This document shows, piece by piece, positions 17,234-27,019 of a DNA stretch of 64,000 bases (within the stretch, counting starts at the first letter, position 1; each line of letters starts with the position of its first letter). The notes beneath the pieces are model-generated. The model was not told the origin of the DNA. It saw nothing but the letters and a program-made list of their open reading frames with translations, and ran no database searches. Origin of the DNA: SABI01 sp963663665. GTDB taxonomy: Bacteria; Spirochaetota; Spirochaetia; Sphaerochaetales; Sphaerochaetaceae. The stretch spans positions 1-64,000 of the forward strand of contig CAXXKP010000009.1 in assembly GCA_963663665.2 (NCBI GenBank). Reading direction: 5' to 3'. Made by a program: the position numbers and the translations under genes.

Positions 17234-18223
17234 CTATTTATCTTTCCCAATTGAAGTCAAATAATCTGCTTGGAACTGATCTACATAGGTTTTGAATGTT
17301 TGCCAATCCATGTAATCACTTACAAGTTTCTTCTTTCCAATATACCCGTCAGTCCATGCACTACTTTGTGCAACTTTTTCTAATACAGATGACCAGAAAA
17401 CTTTTGCCTCTTCACTCATAGCACCTGATGCTACAACGCTTCTCCAGTTAGGAACCTCTACATTTTTGTAGCCAAGTTCTTTGAGAGTAGGTGCTGTTGA
17501 TAGGTTACCAGGGAAACGGCTTGTTGATAAAGCGAGAATTGGTGTTATTTTCTTTGCTTCAACATATTCACTTGCAGCAGCAGGTTTACTAATTAATAAG
17601 TCAACATGACCACCGAGAATAGTTGTAATTGCGGCACTTGAAGAGTCATGAGCAATATACGCAAATTGATCCTCAGTTACACCAAGTTCTTTGCAAAGTG
17701 CTGCGTGACATGCAATATCATCACCTTTAGATCCAGCCATAACTATGTTTTTACCTGCCTTGAGGGCTGCAATAACTTCTTCAAATGAAGAGTAAGGTGA
17801 ATTTTCACCAATAAAAATAAGGTGTTTATCTACTGCCATATGTGATATTGGAGTAAAATTTGCAATTCTGTTTGGAGTATTCTTAACCATTGGCATTAAG
17901 TCTCCACTGTTGAAAGTAAGAATTGTGTAATCTGCTTTAACACCTTTTGTGTTTGCTACTAAATTTCTCCCAACTTCACCAGCACCATCAGTTTTATACT
18001 GAATAACAATGTTTTGTCCATTTACAAGATTTTCTGCGTTGATAATATCAACGATAGTTCTTGTAAAAATGTCACTACCACCACCTGGTGATGAGGTTAC
18101 ATACCACTCGATTGTATTGGTTGGGACGAATGCACCACCTGAAGCCTGCTCTGCAGCACCTTGTGCAAACAAAGGAAGAGCCATAAGAACCACTAAAGAC
18201 AACAATAATATTGCTTTTTTCAT
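17234..18223 (-). CDS. TctC-family substrate-binding protein of a tripartite tricarboxylate transporter
   Basis: Protein of 329 aa with a cleavable signal peptide (MKKAILLLSLVVLMALPLFAQGAA; no lipobox Cys). The mature part begins TIEWYVTSSPGGGSDIFTRTI, the typical ligand-loop region of Bug/TctC proteins, followed by KTDGAGEVGRNLVA and the D/S-rich AYIAHDSSSAAITTILGGHVDLLISKPAAASEYV. TctC proteins bind organic acids in the periplasm and deliver them to TctAB. It ends 12 bp before the hairpin and is encoded 40 bp after tctA. Ligand unknown; the neighbours suggest a hydroxy or sugar acid. Confidence 0.9.
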   Translation of the reverse strand: MKKAILLLSLVVLMALPLFAQGAAEQASGGAFVPTNTIEWYVTSSPGGGSDIFTRTIVDIINAENLVNGQNIVIQYKTDGAGEVGRNLVANTKGVKADYTILTFNSGDLMPMVKNTPNRIANFTPISHMAVDKHLIFIGENSPYSSFEEVIAALKAGKNIVMAGSKGDDIACHAALCKELGVTEDQFAYIAHDSSSAAITTILGGHVDLLISKPAAASEYVEAKKITPILALSTSRFPGNLSTAPTLKELGYKNVEVPNWRSVVASGAMSEEAKVFWSSVLEKVAQSSAWTDGYIGKKKLVSDYMDWQTFKTYVDQFQADYLTSIGKDK

Positions 18224-18263
18224 TTTTTTCTCCTTTTGAAAAACTTTTTATAATGTAAAGGGA

Positions 18264-19775
18264 TTACTTCCCTCTAGAGACCTTAATCTTTGCAATCACG
18301 AATTTAGCAATTGGGGTCAAAATGATTGCAAATAAAACTAACATAAGAACAAGGGAAATTGGTTTAGCAAAGAAAATATCTATGCTTCCATGAGAAATAA
18401 TAAAAGACTTCCTCATATTTGATTCGAGTAATGGGGCTAGAACAAATGCAAGAAGCATAGGTGCTGTTGAGTAGCCATTACGATCTAAGATAAAGCCCAA
18501 AATTCCAGAGATAAACATGACAATGACTCCATACATTGAATTACTTGTACTATATGCTCCTACGATGCAGATAACGGTAATAGCGGGAATCATAAGTTTT
18601 ATTGGTACAGTCAAAATCTTTATCAAAAAGGGTATGATTGCTAGAGCAATTATAAGAGTGAGAATATTAGCAAGAAAGAGAGATGATATAAGACCCCAAC
18701 AAAATTCGGGTTGTGTAGAAAATAGAAGAGGTCCGGGATTTAGGCCCCACATCATGAGTCCTCCTAAGAGAACTGCACCTGTCCCACTACCAGGAATTCC
18801 TAATGCAAGAAGAGGAGCGAAAGATCCTGCAGCTGCTGCATTATTTGCAGCCTCGCAAGCAGCAATACCCTCTATAGCTCCAGTGCCAAGCTCCTCTTCA
18901 CTTTTAAAGGTTTTTTGCATTGCATATCCTAAAAAGCTCCCAGTTGTGGCTCCGGCTCCAGGAAGAACGCCCACAAAAGTACCTAAGAATCCACTACGAA
19001 TAGCAGGTGGAAGAAGTCTTCGAATCTCATGCCTAGATAAGAGAGAACCTTTTATTGTTAATTTCTGATCAAGATGAGCCTCAACTTTCTTATCTTTCTC
19101 ACTCACGAGTTTCAATACTTGAGCAAAACCGACCGCACCTATCACAAATGGAGTGAATGGAATCCCTCCAAGCAGGTACATGCTCCCAAAATCAAATCGA
19201 GGAGATCCTGTCAACGTATCCATTCCCATTGTGGCCACAAGGATACCTAAAAGAGTTAATACAACTCCTTTTGTTGGATTTTGACCAACAAGCCATCCGA
19301 TGCTCGTCATTGCTACAAGCAAAAGTGCAGTCATTTCAGATGGTCCAAATTTTAGCCCAAGATTGGCTAAAGCAGGTCCCATGAATGTAAGAATAATCAT
19401 TCCAATAAGACCACCAGTGAAAGAGGAAATATTGCTTGTAAAAAGTGCTTGTCCAGGTCGCTTCTTTTGCATTGCCATAGGATAGCCATCAAGAGCCGTC
19501 ATTACTGCGGGAGTATCTCCAGGTATATTCAAAAGTATCGCACTAAAAGACCCACCATACATATTTGAGTAATAAAGCGCTCCTAACATAATAATCGCAG
19601 TCGTAGGATTAAATCTGTAGGTAAGAGGAAGTAAAAGTGCAACACCTGCTAAGGAACCAATCCCTGGCATCGCGCCAACAATGAGACCTAAAACTGCTCC
19701 TAGCATCGTTACAAGAACATTCTGAAGAGTAAAAACTACATGAAATCCTTGTAATAATTGAATTACATTATCCAT
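18264..19775 (-). CDS. TctA-family large membrane subunit of a tripartite tricarboxylate transporter
   Basis: Protein of 503 aa with about ten to twelve membrane segments. The family motif GLIVGAMPGIGSLAGVALLLPLTY (about residues 31-54) is clear, and the related second repeat FLGTFVGVLPGAGATTGSFLGYAM (about 268-291) is intact, as is the conserved GSFSAILLNIPGDTPAVMTALDGYPMA. TctA forms the cation-coupled permease with TctB. It starts 9 bp after tctB. Confidence 0.95.
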   Translation of the reverse strand: MDNVIQLLQGFHVVFTLQNVLVTMLGAVLGLIVGAMPGIGSLAGVALLLPLTYRFNPTTAIIMLGALYYSNMYGGSFSAILLNIPGDTPAVMTALDGYPMAMQKKRPGQALFTSNISSFTGGLIGMIILTFMGPALANLGLKFGPSEMTALLLVAMTSIGWLVGQNPTKGVVLTLLGILVATMGMDTLTGSPRFDFGSMYLLGGIPFTPFVIGAVGFAQVLKLVSEKDKKVEAHLDQKLTIKGSLLSRHEIRRLLPPAIRSGFLGTFVGVLPGAGATTGSFLGYAMQKTFKSEEELGTGAIEGIAACEAANNAAAAGSFAPLLALGIPGSGTGAVLLGGLMMWGLNPGPLLFSTQPEFCWGLISSLFLANILTLIIALAIIPFLIKILTVPIKLMIPAITVICIVGAYSTSNSMYGVIVMFISGILGFILDRNGYSTAPMLLAFVLAPLLESNMRKSFIISHGSIDIFFAKPISLVLMLVLFAIILTPIAKFVIAKIKVSRGK

Positions 19776-19784
19776 ACCTACCTC

Positions 19785-20249
19785 CTAGTACAAAAGAGCA
19801 TCAATGATGAAGCCCTTAGGAAAAGGAACTTTCAACCACATCATAAAAACACCAATTACAATCGATAAAATGATCGTTGTAGTAATTAAGGTTGTTTTCC
19901 ATGGATATTTCTCATAAACTTTAATCCAAAGAATTAAAAATAAAGCAATCGACGGGAGCATCCCGATCACGAGTGATAATACTATAATTCCTAATGCTCC
20001 AATGGCTGGCAACCAATTTCGAAAAGGGATTGGATTACTTGGGTCTTTTACCGATTGAACTAAAGCTAAGAGGCTCATTCCAATAAGCATAATCCCTATT
20101 ATTGAAGGGAAGAATCCTGGAAGTGGTCCTTTCATCTCATCCCAGAACCCATACTTACCAAATCCAAGAACAAGAAAGAGAAGTCCTACTACCAACGTAA
20201 TAATTGGGATAAGGTTTCTGACACCAAATTTTGACTTATTATTCATCAT
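19785..20249 (-). CDS. TctB-family small membrane subunit of a tripartite tricarboxylate transporter
   Basis: Protein of 154 aa with four predicted membrane segments, beginning about residue 14 (LIPIITLVVGLLFLVLGFGKYG), then FFPSIIGIMLIGMSLLALV, GALGIIVLSLVIGMLP and TTTIILSIVIGVFMMWL. Size and topology are those of TctB. It is 6 bp after the pdxA-like gene and 9 bp before tctA, so the import genes and the dehydrogenase share one transcript. TctB sequences are weakly conserved and the call rests partly on context. Confidence 0.85.
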   Translation of the reverse strand: MMNNKSKFGVRNLIPIITLVVGLLFLVLGFGKYGFWDEMKGPLPGFFPSIIGIMLIGMSLLALVQSVKDPSNPIPFRNWLPAIGALGIIVLSLVIGMLPSIALFLILWIKVYEKYPWKTTLITTTIILSIVIGVFMMWLKVPFPKGFIIDALLY

Positions 20250-20255
20250 TCACCT

Positions 20256-21263
20256 CTATTGATGTGAGTTATGGATTGCCATCTTGCTCACCATTTTCAC
20301 TGCATTCTCAAAAGCGCTAGTTCGGACAATACCTGTACCTGCAATATCATAAGCTGTTCCATGAGCGCAGGTCGCAATTGGGGCTGGAAGTCCACCAGCG
20401 ATAGTTATACCTTGATCAAAACCTTTCAGTTTCAAAGCAATTTGACCCTGATCATGGTACATAGTTACAACTCCATCAAAATCACCTTTGAAGGCTTTTA
20501 TAAAAGCAATATCTGAAGGATAAGGTCCACTTGCATTAATCCCCTCTTCTTTTGCTTGCTGTATAGCTGGAGCAATAACGTCGAGTTCTTCTCGTCCACA
20601 TCGACCATCTTCTCCTGCATGAGGATTCAATGCACACAGTCCTAAATGTGGATGAGCGATACCACTTTTTTTAAGGGAGTAGTGCGCTAATTTCATTGCT
20701 CGCATGATCGAATCTACAGAAAGGTTTGCTGATACATCTTTTATAGGGATATGGCTTGTTGTTCTCGTAGTCCATAAGTCTCCGAGTACATTAATCTCAC
20801 CAAAGGGACCTTCATGATTAAATAAGCTGGCCATGAAGTGATGTTCACTCTCCACCTTACATCCAGCGTCTTTCATAGCAGCTTTATTAAGTGGGGCAAA
20901 ACAAAACCCTTCAATTTGCCCATTTTTAAAGAGTGTTACCCCAGTTTCTAACATAGATAGAGCAACTTCGCCTCCTAAGGTAGTTATTCTCCCAAAAGGT
21001 ACCCTCTGAGGATCACAGTTTTTTTGATCTAAGAGAGGATACACACCTTTTTCCCATGAAGCTTCTTCAAGTGATGATATAACTTGAACTGGAGCACATT
21101 CTTTTATAACCTCAAAAGCTCTATTGAGAATTCTTTGATCCCCAATTAAAACTGGTCTACAATACTGACAAAAAAAATCTTGCACAGCAAGTTTTGCAAT
21201 AATTTCAGCTCCAACTCCAGCAGGATCGCCAAAAAGAATTCCCAATATTGGTTTTATTTCCAT
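20256..21263 (-). CDS. PdxA-family NAD-dependent dehydrogenase (PdxA2-like)
   Basis: Protein of 335 aa starting at the ATG at 21263, which has AGGTGG 8 bases upstream; a GTG at 21275 is less likely. Motifs: LFGDPAGVGAEI at the N-terminus, the substrate region SEHHFMASLFN (His), CALNPHAGEDGRCGREE (metal His), GPYPSDIAFIKAF, VVTMYHDQGQIALKL (metal His, Asp) and GTAYDIAGTG. PdxA enzymes oxidise and decarboxylate 4-phospho-hydroxy acids; PdxA2 relatives act in threonate and erythronate catabolism. The catabolic context and the sigma-54 promoter argue against a vitamin B6 role. The DUF1537 kinase that normally makes the phosphorylated substrate is not in the window. Confidence 0.85.
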   Translation of the reverse strand: MEIKPILGILFGDPAGVGAEIIAKLAVQDFFCQYCRPVLIGDQRILNRAFEVIKECAPVQVISSLEEASWEKGVYPLLDQKNCDPQRVPFGRITTLGGEVALSMLETGVTLFKNGQIEGFCFAPLNKAAMKDAGCKVESEHHFMASLFNHEGPFGEINVLGDLWTTRTTSHIPIKDVSANLSVDSIMRAMKLAHYSLKKSGIAHPHLGLCALNPHAGEDGRCGREELDVIAPAIQQAKEEGINASGPYPSDIAFIKAFKGDFDGVVTMYHDQGQIALKLKGFDQGITIAGGLPAPIATCAHGTAYDIAGTGIVRTSAFENAVKMVSKMAIHNSHQ

Positions 21264-21304
21264 GTTATGTTCCACCTAATTATTTTTCTCATGCACTTGT
21301 TAAA

Positions 21305-21320
21305 GCAACTATCATGCCAA
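21305..21320 (-). promoter_or_regulatory. sigma-54 (-24/-12) promoter of the pdxA-tctBAC operon
   Basis: On the minus strand the sequence reads TTGGCAT-GATAG-TTGC, matching the sigma-54 consensus TGGCAC-N5-TTGC at all but one position, with exact spacing. The -24 GG is at 21317-21318 and the -12 GC at 21305-21306. The start of transcription would be near 21293, about 30 bases before the pdxA-like ATG. A sigma-54 activator gene lies directly upstream. Confidence 0.8.
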
Positions 21321-21436
21321 GTTATGGAGATATGTACAAAAATCATATTTTTTGTATATATTTCACGAATAAATGATCGATTAATTATCTAGAATTTAAA
21401 CCAATTACAAATTACATGGTTCATGTTCCATATTTT

Positions 21437-21451
21437 TGTTTCATTGAAACA
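21437..21451. promoter_or_regulatory. palindrome TGTTTCA-T-TGAAACA, candidate upstream activator site
   Basis: A perfect 7-bp inverted repeat with a one-base centre, directly after the stop codon of the sigma-54 activator. It is about 120 bp upstream of the -24 element, the usual distance for an enhancer-binding protein. A second, looser inverted repeat (TACAAAAA...TTTTTGTA) lies near 21333-21360. Binding is inferred from position and symmetry only. Confidence 0.45.
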
Positions 21452-23327
21452 TCATCTTTGAAACGCTGAAATTTTTCTCCACAGGGTAGTTCTGCTTAAT
21501 CCGACAGATTTAGCAAATTCTTCTTTAGTTAGACCACTCATGGTATATGCTCTAAAAAGATCTTCATTATTTATTTTTTTCGTATCATAAGGGGATTCAT
21601 CATTGAAACTATCATCAACTAACGAGGTCGCAGGAATATCTAGTTCTATAATCTGAGCTTCTCGGATGATATCTGTAGTAAGAAGAATTGCAAGTCGTTC
21701 GGCAGCGTTTCTTAATTCCCTCACATTCCCAGGCCAAGGATATTTCATTAATAAGTGATATGCTCCTTCTTCTATGTTTGGAGGAGAAATTTTTTGAGAA
21801 ATACAGGACGAAGTCACAAAGTGATTAAAGTAAAACGGGAATGTCTTCCTTTCGTTTATTCAAAGGAATAAGTCGTAGATTGAGTAGACTGATCCTATAA
21901 AATAGGTCAAGCCTAAACTCTCCCCTTTTCACCTTTTCACTAATATTTACATTAGTAGCACTTATCACTCTTACATCTACAGGGACAACAGTGTCACCCC
22001 CGACTCTCCTCACTTCCTTTTCTTGAAGGACTCGTAATAATTTTGCTTGTAATTTAATGGGCATTTCACCTATTTCATCAAGAAAAATAGTCCCTTTGTG
22101 TGCGAGTTCAAAAAGCCCACTTTTTCCTCCCCTGTTTGCGCCACTGAAGGCTCCTTCACTATAACCAAACAATTCACTTTCAAGTAGATTTTCTGGAAGT
22201 GCAGCACAATTTATTGCAACAAAAGGCTCTCCTCGTCTCTTCGATGCATTATGTATTGATTGAGCAAAAAGTTCTTTCCCTGTGCCAGTTTCTCCTATAA
22301 GAAGAACTGCACCACCAACTTTTGAATATCTTCTTGCTTTTTCAACAAGAGAAAGTAGCTCTGCATTGATAGTGATAATGTCACTAAAGGTATATCGAGC
22401 TACTAATCCTTTTTTACTCAATTCTTTTCGTATTTTTCTCTCTACAGACCTGATAGTTTCAATATTTTGGAAAGTGAGCAGGACTCCTAATCCCTCAGAA
22501 CCTGTCATAATAGGTATGGAAGAAACAAGAATCTGAAGCCCATGAATTGTCTCAATCACTTCAGTTCCTTCACCACTAGAAAGAGTTTTTGACCATAGAT
22601 TTCCTGTATAAAAATTCTCAATTTGGTTATTTATCATGTTCTTACCTAATAGTTGTTCTGCCATCATGTTAGAAACAACGACTACACCACTGTTATTTAT
22701 CGCTATCATTGCATCTTTATCATTGTTTATGAGTGTATTGAGAATGTTCATTCTTACTTTTGCTCGCTCTAAAGATCGAGCAGTGGTAATTGCTTCGTGA
22801 ATGGATCTACTAATAGATTGAATCCCACTTTTGATATGCACATAAGGATACTCTTTCTCTTCACAATAGCGACACATCGTTAAACCACCGAGAAAGATTT
22901 CACATCCATCTAATCTTAATGATTCAACCCCTTTCTTAATTGCTTCCTGATCATTTGCAATGAAAACTTTAACGCTCCGGCCTATGAGAGCTGATATATG
23001 CTCAATATTGCACATATCAGCACTTCCTGCTAAGAGTCCAATTGAACCAGATTCATGCAAAGAAGCACTATATAGTGCTTCTACAAGATCGTTAGGTCCT
23101 TGTAGAATAGGAACGATGTGAAGATGTGGCTTTAACTCACAAAGAGCAAGATAGGTTATTCCACGAGCTACAACAATTTCAGATTCGATTTCCTGTAAGG
23201 TATTATAATCTGTTCCAAATAAATGGATAAGTTCAATATTTAGGCCTGTGGTATCATATTTCTTTATCTCATCCTCGATAGGAGAGAACATCTCTCGATA
23301 CGGGACAATAATTAGTATTCTTGTCAT
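21452..23327 (-). CDS. PrpR-type sigma-54-dependent activator (one frameshift at about 21,820)
   Basis: About 625 aa when reconstructed. The N-terminal PrpR_N sensory domain (MTRILIIVPYREMF..., about 1-180) is followed by a PAS-like segment (about 200-310) and an AAA+ domain with Walker A GETGTGKELFAQSIH (about 345), the sigma-54 contact loop ESELFGYSEGAFSGA and Walker B GTIFLDEIGEMP. The first frame stops at 21825 after KEDIPVLL. The second frame continues HFVTSSC..., with KYPWPGNVRELRNAAERL and a Fis-type HTH (TKEEFAKSVGLSRTTLWRKI). One extra T in the run at about 21,828 explains the break (VLLNHFV). It may be a sequence error or a recent loss of function. Confidence 0.85.
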
Positions 23328-23406
23328 ACAGTTACCTTACCATACTCTCATTATTTATATATAGCCTTAATATATTAGGCTTACCATTCATGGAAGAGAC
23401 CATTCA

Positions 23407-24786
23407 CTAAACGGTGGGAACTACATACGGTCCATCTGCAATCCAGGTGATATCAAAGTCTTCGATGGGAGAGTTTTCCCGTTCACTAATAGACAATAAT
23501 GAGTTTGTTACGAACGTTCTAAATAATTCTTCCTTTGTCGTGTTTTTTGGTATTAATGTATTCCCATCAACTCCAGGAATCAAAGGATACCAATATCTAT
23601 CCATAGTTGGACTATAAAAAAGAAGATGGTCCGGTGAAATTCTTTCAAAAACCTTGCACCACATTTGCACCTGCCATTGCTCTGGAATAAAGGTCCATGC
23701 ATCACTTTTAAGTAAAGAGGTAAAGTTTTTTTCACCAATTCTATTTAAAAGAGAAAGAGTTGTAATATAATTTATTCCCCCTACAGGATGGGTGGAATCT
23801 TTGGTATCAGCAATAATAATAAGATACCCATTTTGTTTTAATATCCCTAATGAGGCTACCGCACACTTCGCAACTTGGTAATGGTTTATTCCAACAAAAC
23901 CTCCATGTGTTATTACAATATCTGCTGGTTTTGCCAACACTCTTACTGATTCTTTTATAAAATCAACAGCTTTCAGATGTGCTGTAATAAAATTACCACT
24001 GAAAATTCCTGTGATTTTAAATTCTCCGTTGAGAGTCACATTCACCAGAAAATCGATCCCAACATGGGATGCAACTTCTACAGCCTCTTCATGTACTAGA
24101 TTATCTTTAAGGTTTAGATCTCTTGAATTTTCGTCAGCCATAAATGGATAACCATGAAACACATACGTGCTCTCTTCTCCTATAAGTCCAGGGCAAATAG
24201 CTTTTCTACCACCACTCGCACCAGCCATAAAATGACTCTCTACAAGCCCAGTTGCAATTTTCAGATCTGCGTCAACATACAAAGAATTGATGTACATTGC
24301 CGTCCCCTTCTTAGTATTTCCTAAGAACGTAAGGTTTGCTGAATCTTTGCAATCATGATTAACGACCTTGATTCCTTTCACTTTAATTTCTGGGTCAATC
24401 ATCTTCCATATTTCTGTTTCACTCATAGCAAGGTGTGTTCCTGTTGCTATAAGGATAAGAATGTTTTCACTCTTGTATCCACAAGAGAGTATTTCTTCAA
24501 CAATAGGAACAAGGATTCCTTCTTCTCCTGTGTAGGGAACAGGCCTGGTTTTGTCTGAGACTACTATCACCGCATTCGCTTGTTTGCCATCTTTCTCACG
24601 TCGCTCGTTCAACTTCTTGATTGCAATATCATGCAAACTCTTTGAATCAATTGGAGATTCTAGCGATTCTCTAATCAGCTGTTTAGTAGATGTTAAAGCA
24701 ACAGGCTCCCTCATTCTCACAACACGAGTGTGTTCTGGCAGATTTAAGGGAAGATAGGCTTTGTCGAATGGGTGATCAATAGTCAT
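23407..24786 (-). CDS. LarA-like nickel-pincer racemase/epimerase family protein (DUF2088)
   Basis: Protein of 459 aa with the LarA layout. Residues equivalent to the L. plantarum LarA active site appear at matching spacing: His118 (IATGTHLAMSE), His185 (VESHFMAGASGG), Lys195 (RKAICPG) and His211 (VFHGYPFM), corresponding to His108, His174, Lys184 and His200. Family members racemise or epimerise alpha-hydroxy acids using a nickel pincer nucleotide (NPN) cofactor that needs LarB/C/E, none of which are in the window. Substrates range beyond lactate. It is co-directional with the Fe-ADH gene, 11 bp apart. I infer that it converts one stereoisomer of the imported acid. Confidence 0.85.
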   Translation of the reverse strand: MTIDHPFDKAYLPLNLPEHTRVVRMREPVALTSTKQLIRESLESPIDSKSLHDIAIKKLNERREKDGKQANAVIVVSDKTRPVPYTGEEGILVPIVEEILSCGYKSENILILIATGTHLAMSETEIWKMIDPEIKVKGIKVVNHDCKDSANLTFLGNTKKGTAMYINSLYVDADLKIATGLVESHFMAGASGGRKAICPGLIGEESTYVFHGYPFMADENSRDLNLKDNLVHEEAVEVASHVGIDFLVNVTLNGEFKITGIFSGNFITAHLKAVDFIKESVRVLAKPADIVITHGGFVGINHYQVAKCAVASLGILKQNGYLIIIADTKDSTHPVGGINYITTLSLLNRIGEKNFTSLLKSDAWTFIPEQWQVQMWCKVFERISPDHLLFYSPTMDRYWYPLIPGVDGNTLIPKNTTKEELFRTFVTNSLLSISERENSPIEDFDITWIADGPYVVPTV

Positions 24787-24797
24787 TCTATTATTCC

Positions 24798-26078
24798 TTA
24801 TTTCTCTTTAATAATTGACATGTCGCCAGTTTTCGCAGCTTGAAGAATGGGTTCCATAAAGATTAGAACATCTTCACGAGTCATTGGCACAGGCATATTC
24901 TTCAATTTCATTTCAAGTTGTGGATCTTGTGCTGCTTTTAGAGCTCGATCAATATGGCCATCTGTGAATCCTTTTAATTCTCTGAGTGTTGTAGGTGCGT
25001 TAATCGATTTAGAAAAACTAATCATTCCATCGGATACAGCTAAGGCTAATTCTCTACCTTCCAATGAAGTAATATCTTTACTAATATAACCATGTTTCTT
25101 GAATATTGAACCTAAAACTTTAAGTTGTTTTTGGATTGCTTTATTGTAGAACACTGCATAGTATGGATTCATTATCCCACAGGCAGTTCCGTGAGAGACA
25201 ATATCCACAAGAGAGAAACTCGTGAGGTGTGCACCACTTGTGCCACCTAACATAATAGCATATCCACCAAGATCTGTTGCTAAACCAAATGCCTCACGAG
25301 CACTTATATTGTTCAAGTCTTTCATCAAGGTTTCCGCATGTGAAACGACTAAATCAATCGCTGTAGAGGTAATCTCACTTACAAGTTCAAAGTTTTCTTC
25401 ATTTGCACCACAAAAAACTTCAAAAGTATGGGCTATAGCATCTAATGCTCCGTCAATTGTAACACTTAATGGCATACTTGTAGTCGTTGCATAATCGAAA
25501 ATTGAAACAGGAGGTACTATAGCATTATCGACAATGAGTTTCTTTTGTCCAACGACAGGATCTGTAATGTTTGAATATTTAGTCAGGTGGGCTCCGCTAG
25601 AGGCACTTGTTTCAATAGCTATAACAGGCAAAAGTTTTTTACCAGTTTTTTCGAGAGCAAGCGAAACTTGATTTACACCAAAATATGTATCAATTTCGCA
25701 ACTATTGGATTCCCCCAGTGCTGCAAGCGCGTTTGCTGCCTTAATGGCATCTATTGAACTTCCCCCTCCAATAACAACGATACTCTCTGGTTTATGTGAC
25801 AATATATAAAGGGCAAGTCTATACACATCTTCTCTTGGAGCATTAGGACGAGCATCTGGAGCTATTAAAGATCCAACAAGTGCTACTTTCGACTTCTCTA
25901 ATGATGCGACAACTTTATCAGCGACAGGTTTTAGGTAGGTGTTATTAGATACGAGTAAGGTATTCTTTCCAAATTGTCTTGTCACTTCCCCTACTTTATC
26001 AATTACATCAACACCAAATATATAGGAATCTTTTTTCCACTCTCTTAATAATGCATAAGCTTTTTCTTTGCTATTCAT
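24798..26078 (-). CDS. iron-containing alcohol dehydrogenase
   Basis: Group III (Fe-ADH) oxidoreductase of 426 aa. The NAD-binding motif VVIGGGSSIDAIKAA (about residues 101-115) and four metal ligands are present: Asp213 and His217 (DGALDAIAHTFE), His284 (GGTSGAHLTSF) and His296 (VSHGTACG), followed by the subgroup pattern IMNPYYAVFY. Such enzymes interconvert alcohols with aldehydes or ketones. Position between LarA-like and transketolase genes suggests it oxidises or reduces a pathway intermediate. Confidence 0.9.
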   Translation of the reverse strand: MNSKEKAYALLREWKKDSYIFGVDVIDKVGEVTRQFGKNTLLVSNNTYLKPVADKVVASLEKSKVALVGSLIAPDARPNAPREDVYRLALYILSHKPESIVVIGGGSSIDAIKAANALAALGESNSCEIDTYFGVNQVSLALEKTGKKLLPVIAIETSASSGAHLTKYSNITDPVVGQKKLIVDNAIVPPVSIFDYATTTSMPLSVTIDGALDAIAHTFEVFCGANEENFELVSEITSTAIDLVVSHAETLMKDLNNISAREAFGLATDLGGYAIMLGGTSGAHLTSFSLVDIVSHGTACGIMNPYYAVFYNKAIQKQLKVLGSIFKKHGYISKDITSLEGRELALAVSDGMISFSKSINAPTTLRELKGFTDGHIDRALKAAQDPQLEMKLKNMPVPMTREDVLIFMEPILQAAKTGDMSIIKEK

Positions 26079-26089
26079 TCTAATTCTCC

Positions 26090-27019
26090 TTATTTGTTTA
26101 ACATTTTTTTTGCTTGACGATAAATATTATTCTTTTCAATACCATACTTCTCAAGTAATGCATCATAGGGTCCAGTTTCAGTAAATCTATCTTCAATTCC
26201 AATTGCTTTATATGAATATGTGAGTTTCTTACTGCTAAGAGCCTCTAGACATGCAGAGCCAAAACCTCCGACGATAGAATGTTCCTCAACGCTCACTAAG
26301 TTATGAGTTTTACCCACTGATTCACTCAGTGTTTTTTGATCAAAAGGTTTTACAAAAGGAAGAGCCAACACTTCTGCGTGAATTCCATCAGACTCTAATA
26401 ATTTTGCAGCCTCTAAACTAGCCGATACGGTAATCCCATTTGCTGCAATTGTAATATCAGTTCCAGATTTAACTACTAACCCTTTCTTATCAGCTGCATT
26501 AAACGGAATCTCAATATCAGGGACAGCGTTTCTATTTAGACGAATGTATACAGGATGAGATTGAGTGAGGGCATATTCTAAGGCACTTTCGGCCATAAGT
26601 GCATCGCAGGGGACAATTACTTCCATGTTCGGTAATGCTCTCATGATTGCAATATCAGTAATACTCTGGTGACTTGCACCATCAAAAGAATCACTCAATC
26701 CACCATATGCTCCTGCAATAACAATTGGGAGTTTATTATAACAAAACACATTTCGAATTTGATCAGTCGCCTTCAATGCAAGAAAAATGCTAAATGCATT
26801 TACAACCGGGTGAAGACCAGTAGTTGCGAATCCTGCTGCTATACCCACCATATTTGCTTCAGCTACTCCACAGTTAAAGAATCTTTGTGGGAATTTTGAA
26901 CCGAATAGACCAGATTTGGTTGAGGAAGAAACGTCTGCATCGAGAACGACTATTTTCTCATTTTTTTCTCCAAGTTCAACAAGCTTATGTCCAAATGCTT
27001 CTCTCATAGCAACGCTCAT
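26090..27019 (-). CDS. transketolase C-terminal subunit
   Basis: Protein of 309 aa covering the pyrimidine-binding and C-terminal domains: VVLDADVSSSTKSG, the catalytic Glu region FFNCGVAEANMVGIAAGFAT, SIFLALKATDQIRN, GGLSDSFDGASHQSITDIAIMRALPNM, and a C-terminal alpha/beta domain ending AKKMLNK. It overlaps the N-subunit gene by 4 bases (ATGA). Split transketolases transfer two-carbon ketol units, and specialised forms serve catabolism of apulose and sulfo-sugars. Their occurrence with Fe-ADH and LarA-like genes suggests a non-pentose-phosphate substrate. Confidence 0.92.
   Translation of the reverse strand: MSVAMREAFGHKLVELGEKNEKIVVLDADVSSSTKSGLFGSKFPQRFFNCGVAEANMVGIAAGFATTGLHPVVNAFSIFLALKATDQIRNVFCYNKLPIVIAGAYGGLSDSFDGASHQSITDIAIMRALPNMEVIVPCDALMAESALEYALTQSHPVYIRLNRNAVPDIEIPFNAADKKGLVVKSGTDITIAANGITVSASLEAAKLLESDGIHAEVLALPFVKPFDQKTLSESVGKTHNLVSVEEHSIVGGFGSACLEALSSKKLTYSYKAIGIEDRFTETGPYDALLEKYGIEKNNIYRQAKKMLNK

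Noticed and set aside
20256..21263. PdxA as a vitamin B6 biosynthesis gene.
   Set aside because: Its place in a sigma-54 controlled transporter operon fits PdxA2-type acid catabolism better.
24798..26078. Fe-ADH seemed to lack a metal-binding histidine because PYY replaces the usual PHV motif.
   Set aside because: Alignment by motif shows the four ligands are Asp213, His217, His284 and His296, all present; the PHV histidine is not a ligand.
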